Below are positions 1 to 7,158 of a stretch of 37,171 nucleotides of DNA, one piece after another. The stretch is taken from positions 1-37,171 of the IMG/VR virus record IMGVR_UViG_3300031521_000191; one strand, 5' to 3'. A program made the position numbers and the translations under genes. Position 1 is the first letter of the stretch, and every line of letters begins with the position of its first letter. The notes beneath the pieces were generated by a model. The model worked only from the letters and a program-made list of their open reading frames with translations, ran no database searches and was not told the DNA's origin. The DNA comes from a virus.

Positions 1-108
1 TAGTGGCTTGCCCTGGAGTAGCCTAACGGCTATCGAGCCCGTCCAGAGTCCCTTGCGAAGCGCGAGCCACTCAGGGCTACCCTGGACTACGTCGTACCAG
101 GTGATCAT
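1..108 (-). CDS. YqaJ exonuclease, duplicated N-terminal fragment
   Basis: This is the first 36 codons of the exonuclease found complete at 36567-37148, repeated because of the terminal redundancy. It runs off the window edge. It is not a separate gene. Confidence 0.9.
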   Translation of the reverse strand, partial: MITWYDVVQGSPEWLALRKGLWTGSIAVRLLQGKPL

Positions 109-131
109 AGCATCTTCTCCAACTCATCCTG
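1..131. repeat. Terminal direct repeat, left copy
   Basis: These bases recur at 37041-37171. Positions 1-126 match exactly, position 127 is T here and G at 37167, and 128-131 match. The repeat lies wholly inside coding sequence. Joining the copies restores two intact overlapping genes, so this looks like the redundant end of a circular assembly rather than a physical phage terminus. Confidence 0.93.
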
Positions 132-392
132 TACCATCGGCCAGTCCGTCGGATCGACTCGTCGTGACCACGACCACTTATTATGCTTCTCTACCGTCTC
201 TTTCTGAAGGGGTTGATAGTCAGCCTTCGGGCTCTTCTTCACTTCGATGGACCCCCAGAACCCCTCAAGCATGAAGATGACGTCAGGACACCCATCAGGA
301 ATGCCGGGTTGCGGCTTGATAACCATAACGTAGCACCCCTTACCCTTGAGGTATTTGCGTATTTCAGACTGAAGATTACTCTCAATGCTCAT
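105..392 (-). CDS. VRR-NUC domain nuclease
   Basis: This 95-residue protein is a stand-alone VRR-NUC domain, a member of the PD-(D/E)XK nucleases related to Holliday-junction resolvases. The visible core is GIPDGCPDVIF near residues 30-40 (catalytic Asp37), then IEVKKS with Glu50 and Lys52, and a downstream PLQ. The length is normal for minimal phage VRR-NUC proteins. Such proteins cut branched or structured DNA during replication and recombination. The start overlaps the upstream gene by ATGA, and its own TGA overlaps the ATG of the YqaJ exonuclease across the circle junction. Translation of the two nucleases is therefore probably coupled. The terminal-repeat mismatch changes Asp89 to Ala. 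Confidence 0.9.
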   Translation of the reverse strand: MSIESNLQSEIRKYLKGKGCYVMVIKPQPGIPDGCPDVIFMLEGFWGSIEVKKSPKADYQPLQKETVEKHNKWSWSRRVDPTDWPMVQDELEKML

Positions 393-730
393 ATGAGGTC
401 CATCAATTCTTCAAGGGTTTTGTCAACGGTCTCCAGCTCTTTGTCAGGGAATGGCTCGGCATCTTCGAGTAGCGCATCTACAGCATTGTAGTCATGTTGG
501 AAACATATCTCCGCGTCACCCTTCTGAAACCAGCTCACGGGCAGTTCGTTGCGCCATCCATACTCTTGCAAGAAGCATATGGTACAGGTGTGGATATGGA
601 GCGATTCAAGCTCTCTATCAATCTTCAGGACGGCCGTGGTAAATATAGCCTTCCACTTATGAAGCTGCGCTGTCGATATTTGCGGCAGCATTGTCTCTAT
701 CGTTCGTACTGTCAGTTCGGGGTCGGTCAT
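389..730 (-). CDS. Hypothetical early protein, 113 aa
   Basis: I do not recognise this protein. It is acidic and helical, has a CTIC pair near residues 49-52, and ends in a Glu-rich tail. The start is supported by an AGGAGG box about 7 nt upstream. Its first 74 nt overlap the 3' end of the zinc-finger gene in another frame, and its end overlaps the VRR-NUC start by 4 nt. Its place between a zinc-finger protein and two nucleases suggests a part in recombination, which is inference only. Confidence 0.75.
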   Translation of the reverse strand: MTDPELTVRTIETMLPQISTAQLHKWKAIFTTAVLKIDRELESLHIHTCTICFLQEYGWRNELPVSWFQKGDAEICFQHDYNAVDALLEDAEPFPDKELETVDKTLEELMDLI

Positions 731-848
731 CGTCTTCCTCCTTTTCTTTTTCTTCCCAGTGTTCGGCGTTCACATGTGCTGATAGAGCAGACTTAGAGTA
801 GTATACGAACCAGCAGTAGGGGCACGGTCTCGGTGTTCTATCAATCAT
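657..848 (-). CDS. Small C2H2 zinc-finger protein, 63 aa
   Basis: The N-terminal half holds one C2H2-type finger: Cys9 and Cys12 in CPYC, then His25 and His30, spaced C-x2-C-x12-H-x4-H. The C-terminal half is a low-complexity charged tail. The start is set by a GGAGGG box about 7 nt upstream, inside the previous gene, with which it shares 8 nt. The tail-coding part overlaps the next gene by 74 nt. Single C2H2 fingers in phage proteins may bind nucleic acid or stabilise small proteins. The overlap and ribosome site make the gene likely real although short. Confidence 0.72.
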   Translation of the reverse strand: MIDRTPRPCPYCWFVYYSKSALSAHVNAEHWEEKEKEEDDDRPRTDSTNDRDNAAANIDSAAS

Positions 849-1599
849 CGTCTAGTCCCTCCGCAAGTATTTCAAGGCCTTTTGCGCTCTGAGCAAATCC
901 ACGAATCCACTCTGTCGTCATGGCCTTATTCTCAGCATAATATTTCCCATCATCGCCCATAATAGCATGTGCGGGGGCGACTAATGTATTGTAATCGGGT
1001 ACATAGACGTCTTCACCACCGAGTAGGCTGATGGCCTTCGGGAGCTTGCCGTCGATCTGGTCAAATATAAGCTCGATGGCTTTGAATTTCCCCTTTTGCA
1101 CGTTGCGCAAGAGGTTAGCAACGATGACTGACTTGACCATCGGCTTGTGAGTCTCTAGCGGTAGGTCCACGCCATCCTCAATAGCCTTCTCTATCCGTCT
1201 CTTGTAGAGTCGTACCACTCGTATGACATCGCGCGGCATCCCACGCATCTCCTTGAGTGTCTCGCGGAGCTTGGCGCTTGCGGGGTCGTAGGAGCTCTTC
1301 TTCTCCTTCTCAGCGTCCTCGGGAGCTTCAATCTCCTTCGTGCCGGGCTCGATCTCCTTAGCGTTCATGTATTTGATGTAGAACTTCGGGACTTTTATCT
1401 CGATGACTGTATCTTGGAGTCCATCAGACCTATCGAACGCGAGCTTTATGGCTGGGATATCATCACTATCGGCGCAGATACGGATGAGTGAGGTGAGCGA
1501 GCCATCATCTACCGTAGAGGTCTTGTCCTTCTCGAGCATACAGAACTCGTACCAGTCGGTGTGTAGCATCTCTTCGAAGCGTGATTTGAGTGATGGCAT
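841..1599 (-). CDS. Hypothetical protein with TerS/DUF5681-like C-terminal segment
   Basis: The product has 252 residues, with a Lys/Glu-rich linker around residues 85-105. From about residue 150 there is a helical segment in which a KGKFKAIELIFDQIDGK stretch recalls the small-terminase-like family (DUF5681 type), where a similar A-I-x-x-I-x-D-R/Q-x-D-G-K pattern occurs. No small terminase is visible elsewhere. It sits directly behind the SF3 helicase, sharing one base with it, and so could instead be a replication accessory protein. The terminase link is weak. The start overlaps the stop of the helicase gene. Confidence 0.7.
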   Translation of the reverse strand: MPSLKSRFEEMLHTDWYEFCMLEKDKTSTVDDGSLTSLIRICADSDDIPAIKLAFDRSDGLQDTVIEIKVPKFYIKYMNAKEIEPGTKEIEAPEDAEKEKKSSYDPASAKLRETLKEMRGMPRDVIRVVRLYKRRIEKAIEDGVDLPLETHKPMVKSVIVANLLRNVQKGKFKAIELIFDQIDGKLPKAISLLGGEDVYVPDYNTLVAPAHAIMGDDGKYYAENKAMTTEWIRGFAQSAKGLEILAEGLDDD

Positions 1600-3005
1600 T
1601 AGAGCAACTCCATGAGACTGTCGTAGGTCTTGTCGGTACTATTCTCTGATATATCCAGCTCAACGTCGCTGCCGACCTTCTGGAACATACCGAACCTCTG
1701 GCCGAGACTGATGAGCTCTCGAGGGTCCCAGTTCTCGCAGACGTAGCGCGTCACAAGTTTGCCATCGATGTAGAATGACTTGCGTTCATAGCCGATGATC
1801 TTCGCGGCATGAGCAATCGACTTCTTACCGAGTGCGGTATAGCTGCGCTCGTCGCACCACCTCTGGTAGTCTCGAGTTAGGTCAGTAAAGTTCGTGAAGC
1901 CCCAGATGTCGGTAGCCAGTAGCTCTTCGAAGTATGTCTCGGCGGTGTTGACCTCCTCGTCGTAGTCTTCTTTGGCCTTGAGCGTCTGTACGCTGAAGTC
2001 ATAGCTATACCCCTTATTCTTGATGATAACAGTGGTCCGCAGCATTTCTCCTAGCAGATCTGATAGGAAGTTCTTTTTAGCAAACAACTTCTCGTCAAAT
2101 GTGCTGTCCTGGGGGAAGCTGGCTTTGAAGGGGATGGTGAATGTGCGACGCCTCACGCCCTGGGTCTTGTCTGCGAAGGTAGGAATATTGTTGGCGTTGA
2201 AGATAGTATGGACGTTGCCGTCAACTATCGTACCGTCCTGGCTGTTGAAGCGGTGGACGCTGAATGTGCTGTGTTCTGCGAGGTTTTTGTAGCCGCCAGT
2301 GTCCTTTACGTGGCCATCGTTGGACTCAAGACAGATATTGCCGAGCCGTCCGTTGATCATTGGAGTATCGCGCTCATCCTCAATTTGCTTGACGGTAAGC
2401 TGACTGAACCAGCGATTATGCGTGTAGGGCGCTTTAGAGCCGAATATAGCGTACAAAGCCTTGAGTGTGGTAGATTTACCATTTGCGCCGTTGCCGAGGA
2501 ACCAGAAGACTCCAAAGGGCTTCTTGTACATAAATATGGGCGAGAGGGCTTTGATAATGTCATCTGCGAGCTCTTTGTCGCCACGCGCGAGCTCCTCAAG
2601 CCATTTGCGGTGTGAATTACCCTCAGTGGGATTGATGGCGGTGGTATAGACGCAGTCTTCCGCTGAGACGTCGGTGATAAACTCAAGCTTCTTCATATCC
2701 CATACGCGGCCATCGGGGGTAGCGATGTACTGTGCGTATTTAGTGAGATCGTCAGAGCTTGTGAAGAATAGGTGTTGGAGGTCCTTGATCTGGGTCTGGC
2801 GTATGCCCGCCCCATGGACTTGGTAGCAGATACGCGCGAACTCGTCGTATGATAGTGGCTCCCACCCGTCTTTAGCGCGATAGAGCACCGCACCTCTGAA
2901 TCGTACAATACGATATTTCACGCTTACTGCGCGAGCCTGTCGCTGTTTGAGCGACATCTTCTCTTCAGTATTAGTTAATACAAGCTCTTCGTCTTTTTTT
3001 GCCAT
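1599..3005 (-). CDS. SF3 (D5-type) replicative helicase, no primase domain
   Basis: This 468-residue protein carries the D5/P4-type superfamily 3 helicase fold. It has Walker A GNGANGKST at 171-179, a B-type strand NICLESND at 224-231, a motif C region IFNANNIP at 269-276, and the arginine-rich GVRRRTF at 284-290. The C-terminal 100 residues resemble the D5 C-terminal winged helix. Only about 150 residues precede the ATPase domain, and I see no prim-pol or DnaG catalytic motif in them. It is therefore a helicase without the usual fused primase. It probably unwinds the phage origin and recruits host primase and polymerase. An AGGGG box lies about 6 nt before the ATG. Confidence 0.9.
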   Translation of the reverse strand: MAKKDEELVLTNTEEKMSLKQRQARAVSVKYRIVRFRGAVLYRAKDGWEPLSYDEFARICYQVHGAGIRQTQIKDLQHLFFTSSDDLTKYAQYIATPDGRVWDMKKLEFITDVSAEDCVYTTAINPTEGNSHRKWLEELARGDKELADDIIKALSPIFMYKKPFGVFWFLGNGANGKSTTLKALYAIFGSKAPYTHNRWFSQLTVKQIEDERDTPMINGRLGNICLESNDGHVKDTGGYKNLAEHSTFSVHRFNSQDGTIVDGNVHTIFNANNIPTFADKTQGVRRRTFTIPFKASFPQDSTFDEKLFAKKNFLSDLLGEMLRTTVIIKNKGYSYDFSVQTLKAKEDYDEEVNTAETYFEELLATDIWGFTNFTDLTRDYQRWCDERSYTALGKKSIAHAAKIIGYERKSFYIDGKLVTRYVCENWDPRELISLGQRFGMFQKVGSDVELDISENSTDKTYDSLMELL

Positions 3006-3146
3006 ATATCCCCTATTTTCCCACTACTCGTGTTAATTTCATAGCCCCACATTTAGCGTTAGCATGGACAGCGGGGACACCACGAATGGTTGTTCCCGCC
3101 GCGCCTCTATCTTCACATGTACTGGTTAGAAGCCCCGCCGTCGATG

Positions 3147-3332
3147 CTATTTCTTGTCTGCTCTGTCGAAGTACTGCTGTAACGCAATCCTGATGATGAG
3201 ACTTTGTGACATGGTGGTCCTCTTCTTCTCTTCTACCAAGCGATTGTAGAGGGTCAAGTCACCTTTTGGTCCCGCAAGATTGGCGCCAACAAATCCGACC
3301 TGTTTGCTGCGTACTCGCTTAATATCGACCAT
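3147..3332 (-). CDS. Ribbon-helix-helix (CopG-like) small protein
   Basis: This 61-residue basic protein ends in a segment (KKRTTMSQSLIIRIALQQYF) that fits the strand-helix-helix pattern of CopG/Arc-type DNA-binding proteins: a polar strand, then MSQSLIIRIAL, then a short helix. It starts one base inside the stop of the SSB-like gene (TAATG), so its translation depends on that gene. It may autoregulate the replication operon or mark an origin. Function is inferred from fold pattern only. Confidence 0.72.
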   Translation of the reverse strand: MVDIKRVRSKQVGFVGANLAGPKGDLTLYNRLVEEKKRTTMSQSLIIRIALQQYFDRADKK

Positions 3333-3925
3333 TACAAGTCCATATCATCGAAGTCGGGAATATCCTCGGCTTCTTTTTCAGTCACGGGAGTCGAGCTGGC
3401 GATGAGATCGTCGGCAGCAGCATCGGCACGCGCGTCAGCATTCGGGTCTTCATATGGGTAGTGCCAGATATCACCGTAGCTAGATGTATCGTATTTGCCC
3501 TGTGGGTCAACAAAGAGAAAGGCCTTTTTACCGATCAGTTTCTCTGAGAGTAGCTTCGCAGCTACGTCCCGAGCCTCGGTAAGGTCGCTGATGCCACCGA
3601 ATAGCTTCTTGCCAAGTGTGCGCACGGCGTCCTTCTTCTCTTCACCGACGTTATGGACGATGAGTCCGAGGACTTTGGTGACTGACATCTTCGCACCACC
3701 CTCTGTATGGAAGTAGAGTGTCGTGACTGCCGTTCGGTCCTCATCGGCCGGATCGAATACCGTGACTTCGATAACATCAGAGCTATCATTAGCTTTGGTC
3801 TTCTTTTGGACTGGTGCGACCATGCCGATTGTTACTTCATGCGTACCGTATTTGAATCCTTTACCGCCACCCTTGTAGGGTTCACCGACATTGTTGAGTA
3901 CGTCGTCGAAAATACCTTTAGTCAT
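3332..3925 (-). CDS. SSB-like single-stranded DNA-binding protein
   Basis: The 197-residue product has a beta-rich N-terminal part and a long acidic C-terminal tail that closes on DIPDFDDMDL. This closely resembles the acidic hydrophobic tip with which bacterial and phage SSB proteins bind partner proteins. It lies 4 nt downstream of a RecA-like/Sak4-like ATPase, a common pairing because Sak4 proteins act with SSB. I do not see a textbook OB-fold signature by eye, so the call rests on the tail, size and neighbours. Confidence 0.75.
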   Translation of the reverse strand: MTKGIFDDVLNNVGEPYKGGGKGFKYGTHEVTIGMVAPVQKKTKANDSSDVIEVTVFDPADEDRTAVTTLYFHTEGGAKMSVTKVLGLIVHNVGEEKKDAVRTLGKKLFGGISDLTEARDVAAKLLSEKLIGKKAFLFVDPQGKYDTSSYGDIWHYPYEDPNADARADAAADDLIASSTPVTEKEAEDIPDFDDMDL

Positions 3926-3929
3926 ATTA

Positions 3930-4550
3930 TTATTTTGCTCCTTGCTTGTAATAGGCGTTAATGTTATCGTTCACTATTTTGAGGTCGTTCGGCATCGTCC
4001 CTCCTTCGAACATATCTACTGGAGATTTGATACCCGAGCCGTCGGTCTTCACCTTGAATATGAACTCACCAAGGTCTACCTCCGCCTGGAGGACGATATT
4101 CGACCATCCCTCGGGGTTGTTATTTTTGCGAGTAGCCTGGCCAAGCGTCTTGAGTGCAAGCGTGCTTGAGCTGGGGTCTTCAAGGTGTCCTAAGAGGTAG
4201 AAGTTCTGATCTGAGTCCTTGTTGAGTATGGATTCGACCAGATGGTAAAAGTCTTTCGACAGACTGTCGTAGATCTCAAATGGATTCTTCTTACTATCGG
4301 CGCTGAAGACCTCTCGCGTGAACAGGTAATTGACATCATCAATCACGACGATGGGTTTTTTGCTTGCGATGACTACCTTCTTCACCTCGAGCATTGTCTT
4401 GACGGTGACTGGATTGATGTCTGTACGAAATGGCAACTCTTTACCCGTGACCGTGACGTAAGTCACCTCGGTCTTCTTGAGGTTGCGGAGACTGTACGAT
4501 TTGCCGGTTCCGGGGTTGCCGAGTACAAATATTAGACGCGCGTTTGACAT
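3930..4550 (-). CDS. RecA-like/Sak4-like AAA ATPase
   Basis: This 206-residue P-loop ATPase has Walker A GNPGTGKS at 11-18 and Walker B PIVVIDDVNYL at 66-76 with Asp71 and Asp72. Its size and arrangement fit the phage nucleotide-binding family (AAA_24/Sak4-like) that promotes single-strand annealing or strand exchange. Followed by an SSB-like protein and accompanied by YqaJ and VRR-NUC nucleases, it probably forms a phage recombination module. The start is the ATG sharing one base with the upstream TAA. A DNA-packaging or partition ATPase role is less likely. Confidence 0.85.
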   Translation of the reverse strand: MSNARLIFVLGNPGTGKSYSLRNLKKTEVTYVTVTGKELPFRTDINPVTVKTMLEVKKVVIASKKPIVVIDDVNYLFTREVFSADSKKNPFEIYDSLSKDFYHLVESILNKDSDQNFYLLGHLEDPSSSTLALKTLGQATRKNNNPEGWSNIVLQAEVDLGEFIFKVKTDGSGIKSPVDMFEGGTMPNDLKIVNDNINAYYKQGAK

Positions 4551-4789
4551 TATCGGTCCTCCTTAATGATTTGCCAGCATTTTTTGAACTCTTGCATGCT
4601 AGGGAATTGGTGAAGACTACCTGCGGTTACGTTATCGTCATAGCCGCTGCGCTTATACACGAAAATTTTTCTTCCGAACCATCGCTTTTTGATTGCGAGC
4701 GGATAGATTGCGCCGACAACGAATCGATAGGTAATTGATGGTGACGCCGGTGGAACTTTCGCGCACCATGCGAGTACATATTTGGTCAT
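4550..4789 (-). CDS. Hypothetical protein, 79 aa
   Basis: This is a small basic protein of mixed strand and helix character, rich in aromatic residues. I do not recognise a family. It is linked to both neighbours by one-base TAATG overlaps, so it belongs to the replication and recombination operon and is very probably translated. Confidence 0.7.
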   Translation of the reverse strand: MTKYVLAWCAKVPPASPSITYRFVVGAIYPLAIKKRWFGRKIFVYKRSGYDDNVTAGSLHQFPSMQEFKKCWQIIKEDR

Positions 4790-5085
4790 TAGTTTTCACC
4801 CTCCTCTGGGAACATAATTGATGATCCAGACGAGACGTACTCGCCCTCACGGTGAAACATGTTGGCTAGGAGTGTACAGATCCGAGACTTCACTTCTGAA
4901 TCAATGACCTGAAGCTTCTTTAATCTATCGTCATATTCGATAGTACTCTCATGCACCTCCTGACGATATCTAGAGTCAAATGGGCTATCGAGTGTCTCAG
5001 GATTGACTGCCATGAGGTATTGAGCGATACGCTCACGCTCGTGTCTTACGCCGAGCCTGTAGGCCCACTGTAGTAAGCGCAACAT
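4789..5085 (-). CDS. Hypothetical protein, 98 aa
   Basis: The protein is helical, with many Arg and Glu residues in the first half (RHERERIAQYL) and a short acidic end. No family is recognised. It shares one base (TAATG) with the Gp157-like gene upstream and one with the gene downstream, marking it as part of the same translated chain. Confidence 0.7.
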   Translation of the reverse strand: MLRLLQWAYRLGVRHERERIAQYLMAVNPETLDSPFDSRYRQEVHESTIEYDDRLKKLQVIDSEVKSRICTLLANMFHREGEYVSSGSSIMFPEEGEN

Positions 5086-5474
5086 TATGATAACACCTTG
5101 AACTTCTTGACGATGTAGTACGAGAGAGACTCGGTGATGCCGTCAGGCAAACTACCTGTGAGCACGGCTTGCGCCTTGATCTTCTCGGTGTCGAGTGCCG
5201 ACTTGAGGTACTTGACGTCAACGTCCATGATGTCATCGGCCTTGTAGTTGACTCGCTCGGCGAGCGTGATGAATCCAGAGAGTTTTTCGGTGTCGATACT
5301 TACCTTCGTTACACCAGTATCGATCATGGATTGCTTGATGAGTTCAGCAGCTTCTTTCGACTCCTTCTCAAGAGCCTTGTACTGAGCCTCCATGAGTGCG
5401 AACTTCTGAAGGACCGCGAGGGCTTTCTTGGTGTTGGGGTTTTTAATAATTGCGTTGGTTTGATTCTCGGTCAT
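5085..5474 (-). CDS. Gp157/Gam-like coiled-coil recombination accessory protein
   Basis: The chosen ATG at 5474 has an AAGGAGG box 4-5 nt before it. A longer reading to 5540 is possible, because an ATG there directly follows the TAA of a 21-codon gene. The 129-residue product begins with a long helical, Lys/Glu-rich segment (ALEKESKEAAELIKQSM). It ends in a strand-rich part with the pattern of phage Gp157-type proteins, in which an alternating helix and TxK-x-SIDTE strand precede a conserved lysine-rich end. Gp157-like proteins are usual in recombination modules of siphoviruses and podoviruses. The family call is by pattern, not alignment. Confidence 0.75.
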   Translation of the reverse strand: MTENQTNAIIKNPNTKKALAVLQKFALMEAQYKALEKESKEAAELIKQSMIDTGVTKVSIDTEKLSGFITLAERVNYKADDIMDVDVKYLKSALDTEKIKAQAVLTGSLPDGITESLSYYIVKKFKVLS

Positions 5475-5540
5475 ATGACCTCCTTTATTTAAATATTCTG
5501 AAGCTTGGTAGTTATCGTAGTTATCTTCGACCCAGCTCAT

Positions 5541-5606
5541 TTACTTTACTCGGACGATTATTATATGTTTACTTGGTATAAATTCTACTGGAACATGAAA
5601 TACCAT
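5541..5606 (-). CDS. Tiny leader ORF, 21 aa
   Basis: A strong AAGGAGGG box lies 5 nt before an ATG that opens 21 codons, giving MVFHVPVEFIPSKHIIIVRV plus Lys. The stop abuts the ATG at 5538-5540 (TAAATG). It is the first reading frame after the core early promoter at 5651-5679. It may be a small functional peptide or a leader ORF that sets translation of the recombination genes. Function is unknown. Confidence 0.6.
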   Translation of the reverse strand: MVFHVPVEFIPSKHIIIVRVK

Positions 5607-5650
5607 GATACCCTCCTTATGTGTTTTGCGTTCCGTTGCTTGACCTTATC

Positions 5651-5679
5651 AGCTTATCAAATTTGTTAAAGATTGTCAA
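5651..5679 (-). promoter_or_regulatory. Core early promoter (sigma70-like, extended -10)
   Basis: On the minus strand a perfect TTGACA (5674-5679) is followed after 17 nt by TAAGCT (5651-5656), preceded by TGA as in extended -10 boxes. Transcription should start near 5644, about 38 nt before the 21-codon ORF. The position separates the accessory genes from the replication and recombination genes, so it probably lets the latter be expressed independently. Confidence 0.6.
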
Positions 5680-5824
5680 TAGGCTTTTCGTGATCTTCGC
5701 TAGGTTCTTTCGGGTCGAGTCCTTGTGTTGCCCAGAAGATTGCCCGTTCAGCCACCCGCTTAAAGAATGATTCATTCCACTTACGGGCTACTTCTGCGTG
5801 TTCAGGGTTGAGTTCTTTGCTCAC
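5666..5824 (-). CDS. Hypothetical protein, 52 aa, GTG start
   Basis: The best start is the GTG at 5822-5824, which overlaps the TGA of the small membrane-protein gene (GTGA) and has a TGGAG box 7 nt upstream. A longer frame to 5896 would run antisense to that logic. The product is helical and acidic at the end, with FFKRVAERAIFWATQGL in the middle. No family is recognised. The core early promoter lies at its 3' end. Confidence 0.65.
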   Translation of the reverse strand: MSKELNPEHAEVARKWNESFFKRVAERAIFWATQGLDPKEPSEDHEKPIDNL

Positions 5825-5919
5825 TTGATTGCTCCAGTGATGTTCAAGCATACCGCCATTAGGATAGCTCCTACTGCCATACCAATGATGAAACAATCGG
5901 ATTTATCTGGTCTTTTCAT
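5821..5919 (-). CDS. Single-pass membrane mini-protein, 32 aa
   Basis: After a short charged start (MKRPDKSD) comes one hydrophobic helix (CFIIGMAVGAILMAVCLNI, about residues 9-27), then a short tail. An AAGGAG box lies upstream. The ATG overlaps the preceding stop as ATGA and the stop overlaps the next GTG. Such early phage membrane peptides sometimes affect host membrane functions or superinfection. No specific role can be assigned. Confidence 0.7.
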   Translation of the reverse strand: MKRPDKSDCFIIGMAVGAILMAVCLNITGAIK

Positions 5920-6095
5920 TCCATTTTCTCCTTCGTAATATCTTTAGTAGCCTCAAACCATATCTTGTCTTTCTCTTCAAATGTAAGTCCTGGCTTGTAA
6001 TATCCTCTGCATTTGAGGCATACACCCAATATGAGACTGCTAGGTGCTTCAAGTTCAGCCGTACCGCACTCATCAAAGTTTTTGCATTTAGTCAT
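5916..6095 (-). CDS. Small zinc-ribbon-like protein, 59 aa
   Basis: Four cysteines, at positions 4, 10, 26 and 29 (the last pair in CLKC), suggest a small zinc-binding ribbon. A charged helical C-terminal half follows. The ATG overlaps the preceding TGA (ATGA), the stop overlaps the next ATG, and GGGGGAG lies upstream, so translation is well supported. It is one of several cysteine-pair proteins in this stretch. Partner and function are unknown. Confidence 0.75.
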   Translation of the reverse strand: MTKCKNFDECGTAELEAPSSLILGVCLKCRGYYKPGLTFEEKDKIWFEATKDITKEKME

Positions 6096-6604
6096 CTCTT
6101 CTCCCCCTTAGCCTTCTTGAGTTCAAGGATGTTCTTTCGAGCAGCCATGTGACTTCTTAATTGTTTGACTGGCACAATGTCGTATCGTTCATGTGCTCTC
6201 AGCTCGCCATCAATCTCTGCCTCTTCACGGGTTCGCTGAAGCAACTTTACCTTGTTCTTTTCAAGCTCAATCCTATCTTTCCAGAAGTTCACCTCGGCTT
6301 GCTTTAATTCAAGCTGTTGGGTTGTCTCTTCACGGGCTTTTTGGATGAGAGGTGACATAAGCTTCACGATTGCTTTTATGTGTTGACCACCCACTTCGTA
6401 GGTATGCCTGTAGCCACCAATGTCAGTCCATTCGCCACCGATAAGTTCAATGCGGATGTCTTCTGCAAGCTCTCGCAACTCATTGTCTAATGATGGGGTA
6501 GGACAGTAATTATGCGTCCATCCTTCCCCATTTAGTGTCGCAAGGTCATCGCTCCCAATTTTACCGCCACACTTCACGCAGACTCTTCCTGTGTATTTAC
6601 TCAT
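6092..6604 (-). CDS. Zinc-ribbon module fused to coiled coil, 170 aa
   Basis: The start at 6604 lies just after the stop of the previous gene and has an AGGAGA box; a longer frame to 6715 would overlap that gene. Residues 1-34 carry a CVKCGG knuckle and a conserved GSDDLATLNGEGWTH segment, almost identical to the start of the protein at 7626-8099. The rest is a long Lys/Glu-rich helical region, about residues 90-160, likely a coiled coil. The shared module suggests the two proteins bind the same target or arose by partial gene duplication. No known family is recognised. Confidence 0.78.
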   Translation of the reverse strand: MSKYTGRVCVKCGGKIGSDDLATLNGEGWTHNYCPTPSLDNELRELAEDIRIELIGGEWTDIGGYRHTYEVGGQHIKAIVKLMSPLIQKAREETTQQLELKQAEVNFWKDRIELEKNKVKLLQRTREEAEIDGELRAHERYDIVPVKQLRSHMAARKNILELKKAKGEKR

Positions 6605-6605
6605 G

Positions 6606-6875
6606 CTATTTCTCTCCTGCTTCGTGGGCAAGGCGGGTGCCTTTACAAACTGGGCAAGAGAGGAATAACCAGCCGTCATCAGGCATTGGCGTACCGTCTT
6701 TTTCCTTTTGACCAACTACGATTACCCGACCCTCTGGTGAATTACACGCATACTCATTCAGCTCTGAGGCTTGGCAAGGAACATAGCCAGTGCCATCACA
6801 CTCGTCACATGAGTTGCCGTCTGGGTGCGGAATACCAAGTGCCGTGTACCTATCTTCAATTATGATTTTGTCCAT
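6606..6875 (-). CDS. DnaJ-type zinc-knuckle protein, 89 aa
   Basis: Two cysteine motifs, CDECDGTGYVPC near residues 23-34 and CPVCKGTR near 74-81, fit the CxxCxGxG knuckles of the DnaJ/anti-TRAP class. The spacing would let them form one zinc site. No J domain is present, so it is not a chaperone of the usual kind. Small phage proteins of this type often modulate RNA- or protein-binding partners. It lies in the chain of overlapping early genes. Confidence 0.75.
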   Translation of the reverse strand: MDKIIIEDRYTALGIPHPDGNSCDECDGTGYVPCQASELNEYACNSPEGRVIVVGQKEKDGTPMPDDGWLFLSCPVCKGTRLAHEAGEK

Positions 6876-6876
6876 C

Positions 6877-7158
6877 TTACTTTTTTCCTTCTATAAACTT
6901 CATAAGGTTAGCTCGCTGCTCGGCACGAAGCTCCTCACGTATTTCACAATAACGGTCGGTCTCAGCCTCTCTTCCCTTGACGATGTAGATTATCTTATCT
7001 ACGTTTATTACATCGCTCTTAATGAGGTCACGGATAGCTTGCACGAACTGTTCCTCGTCCATATGGAGGTTGCCTGTGTCGGGGTCTTTACCCGCTCTCA
7101 CTGCTGAATAAATCGTCAGTAGCTTCTCTTCAAACGTACTTCGAGTATCTTGTGTCAT
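6877..7158 (-). CDS. Hypothetical protein, 93 aa
   Basis: The protein is helical, with an acidic middle and a basic C-terminus. No family is recognised. The ATG overlaps the TGA of the upstream gene (ATGA), and GGAG lies about 8 nt before it. It shares the opening MTQD with the next gene upstream, which may be chance or a trace of duplication. Confidence 0.7.
   Translation of the reverse strand: MTQDTRSTFEEKLLTIYSAVRAGKDPDTGNLHMDEEQFVQAIRDLIKSDVINVDKIIYIVKGREAETDRYCEIREELRAEQRANLMKFIEGKK

Noticed and set aside
3010-3258. Open frame of about 80 codons on the minus strand overlapping the RHH gene and the 140-nt gap, ending near 3010
   Set aside because: It looks protein-like but has no ATG, GTG or TTG start before its last few codons. 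Reaching it would need a frameshift from the RHH gene, for which there is no clear slippery site.
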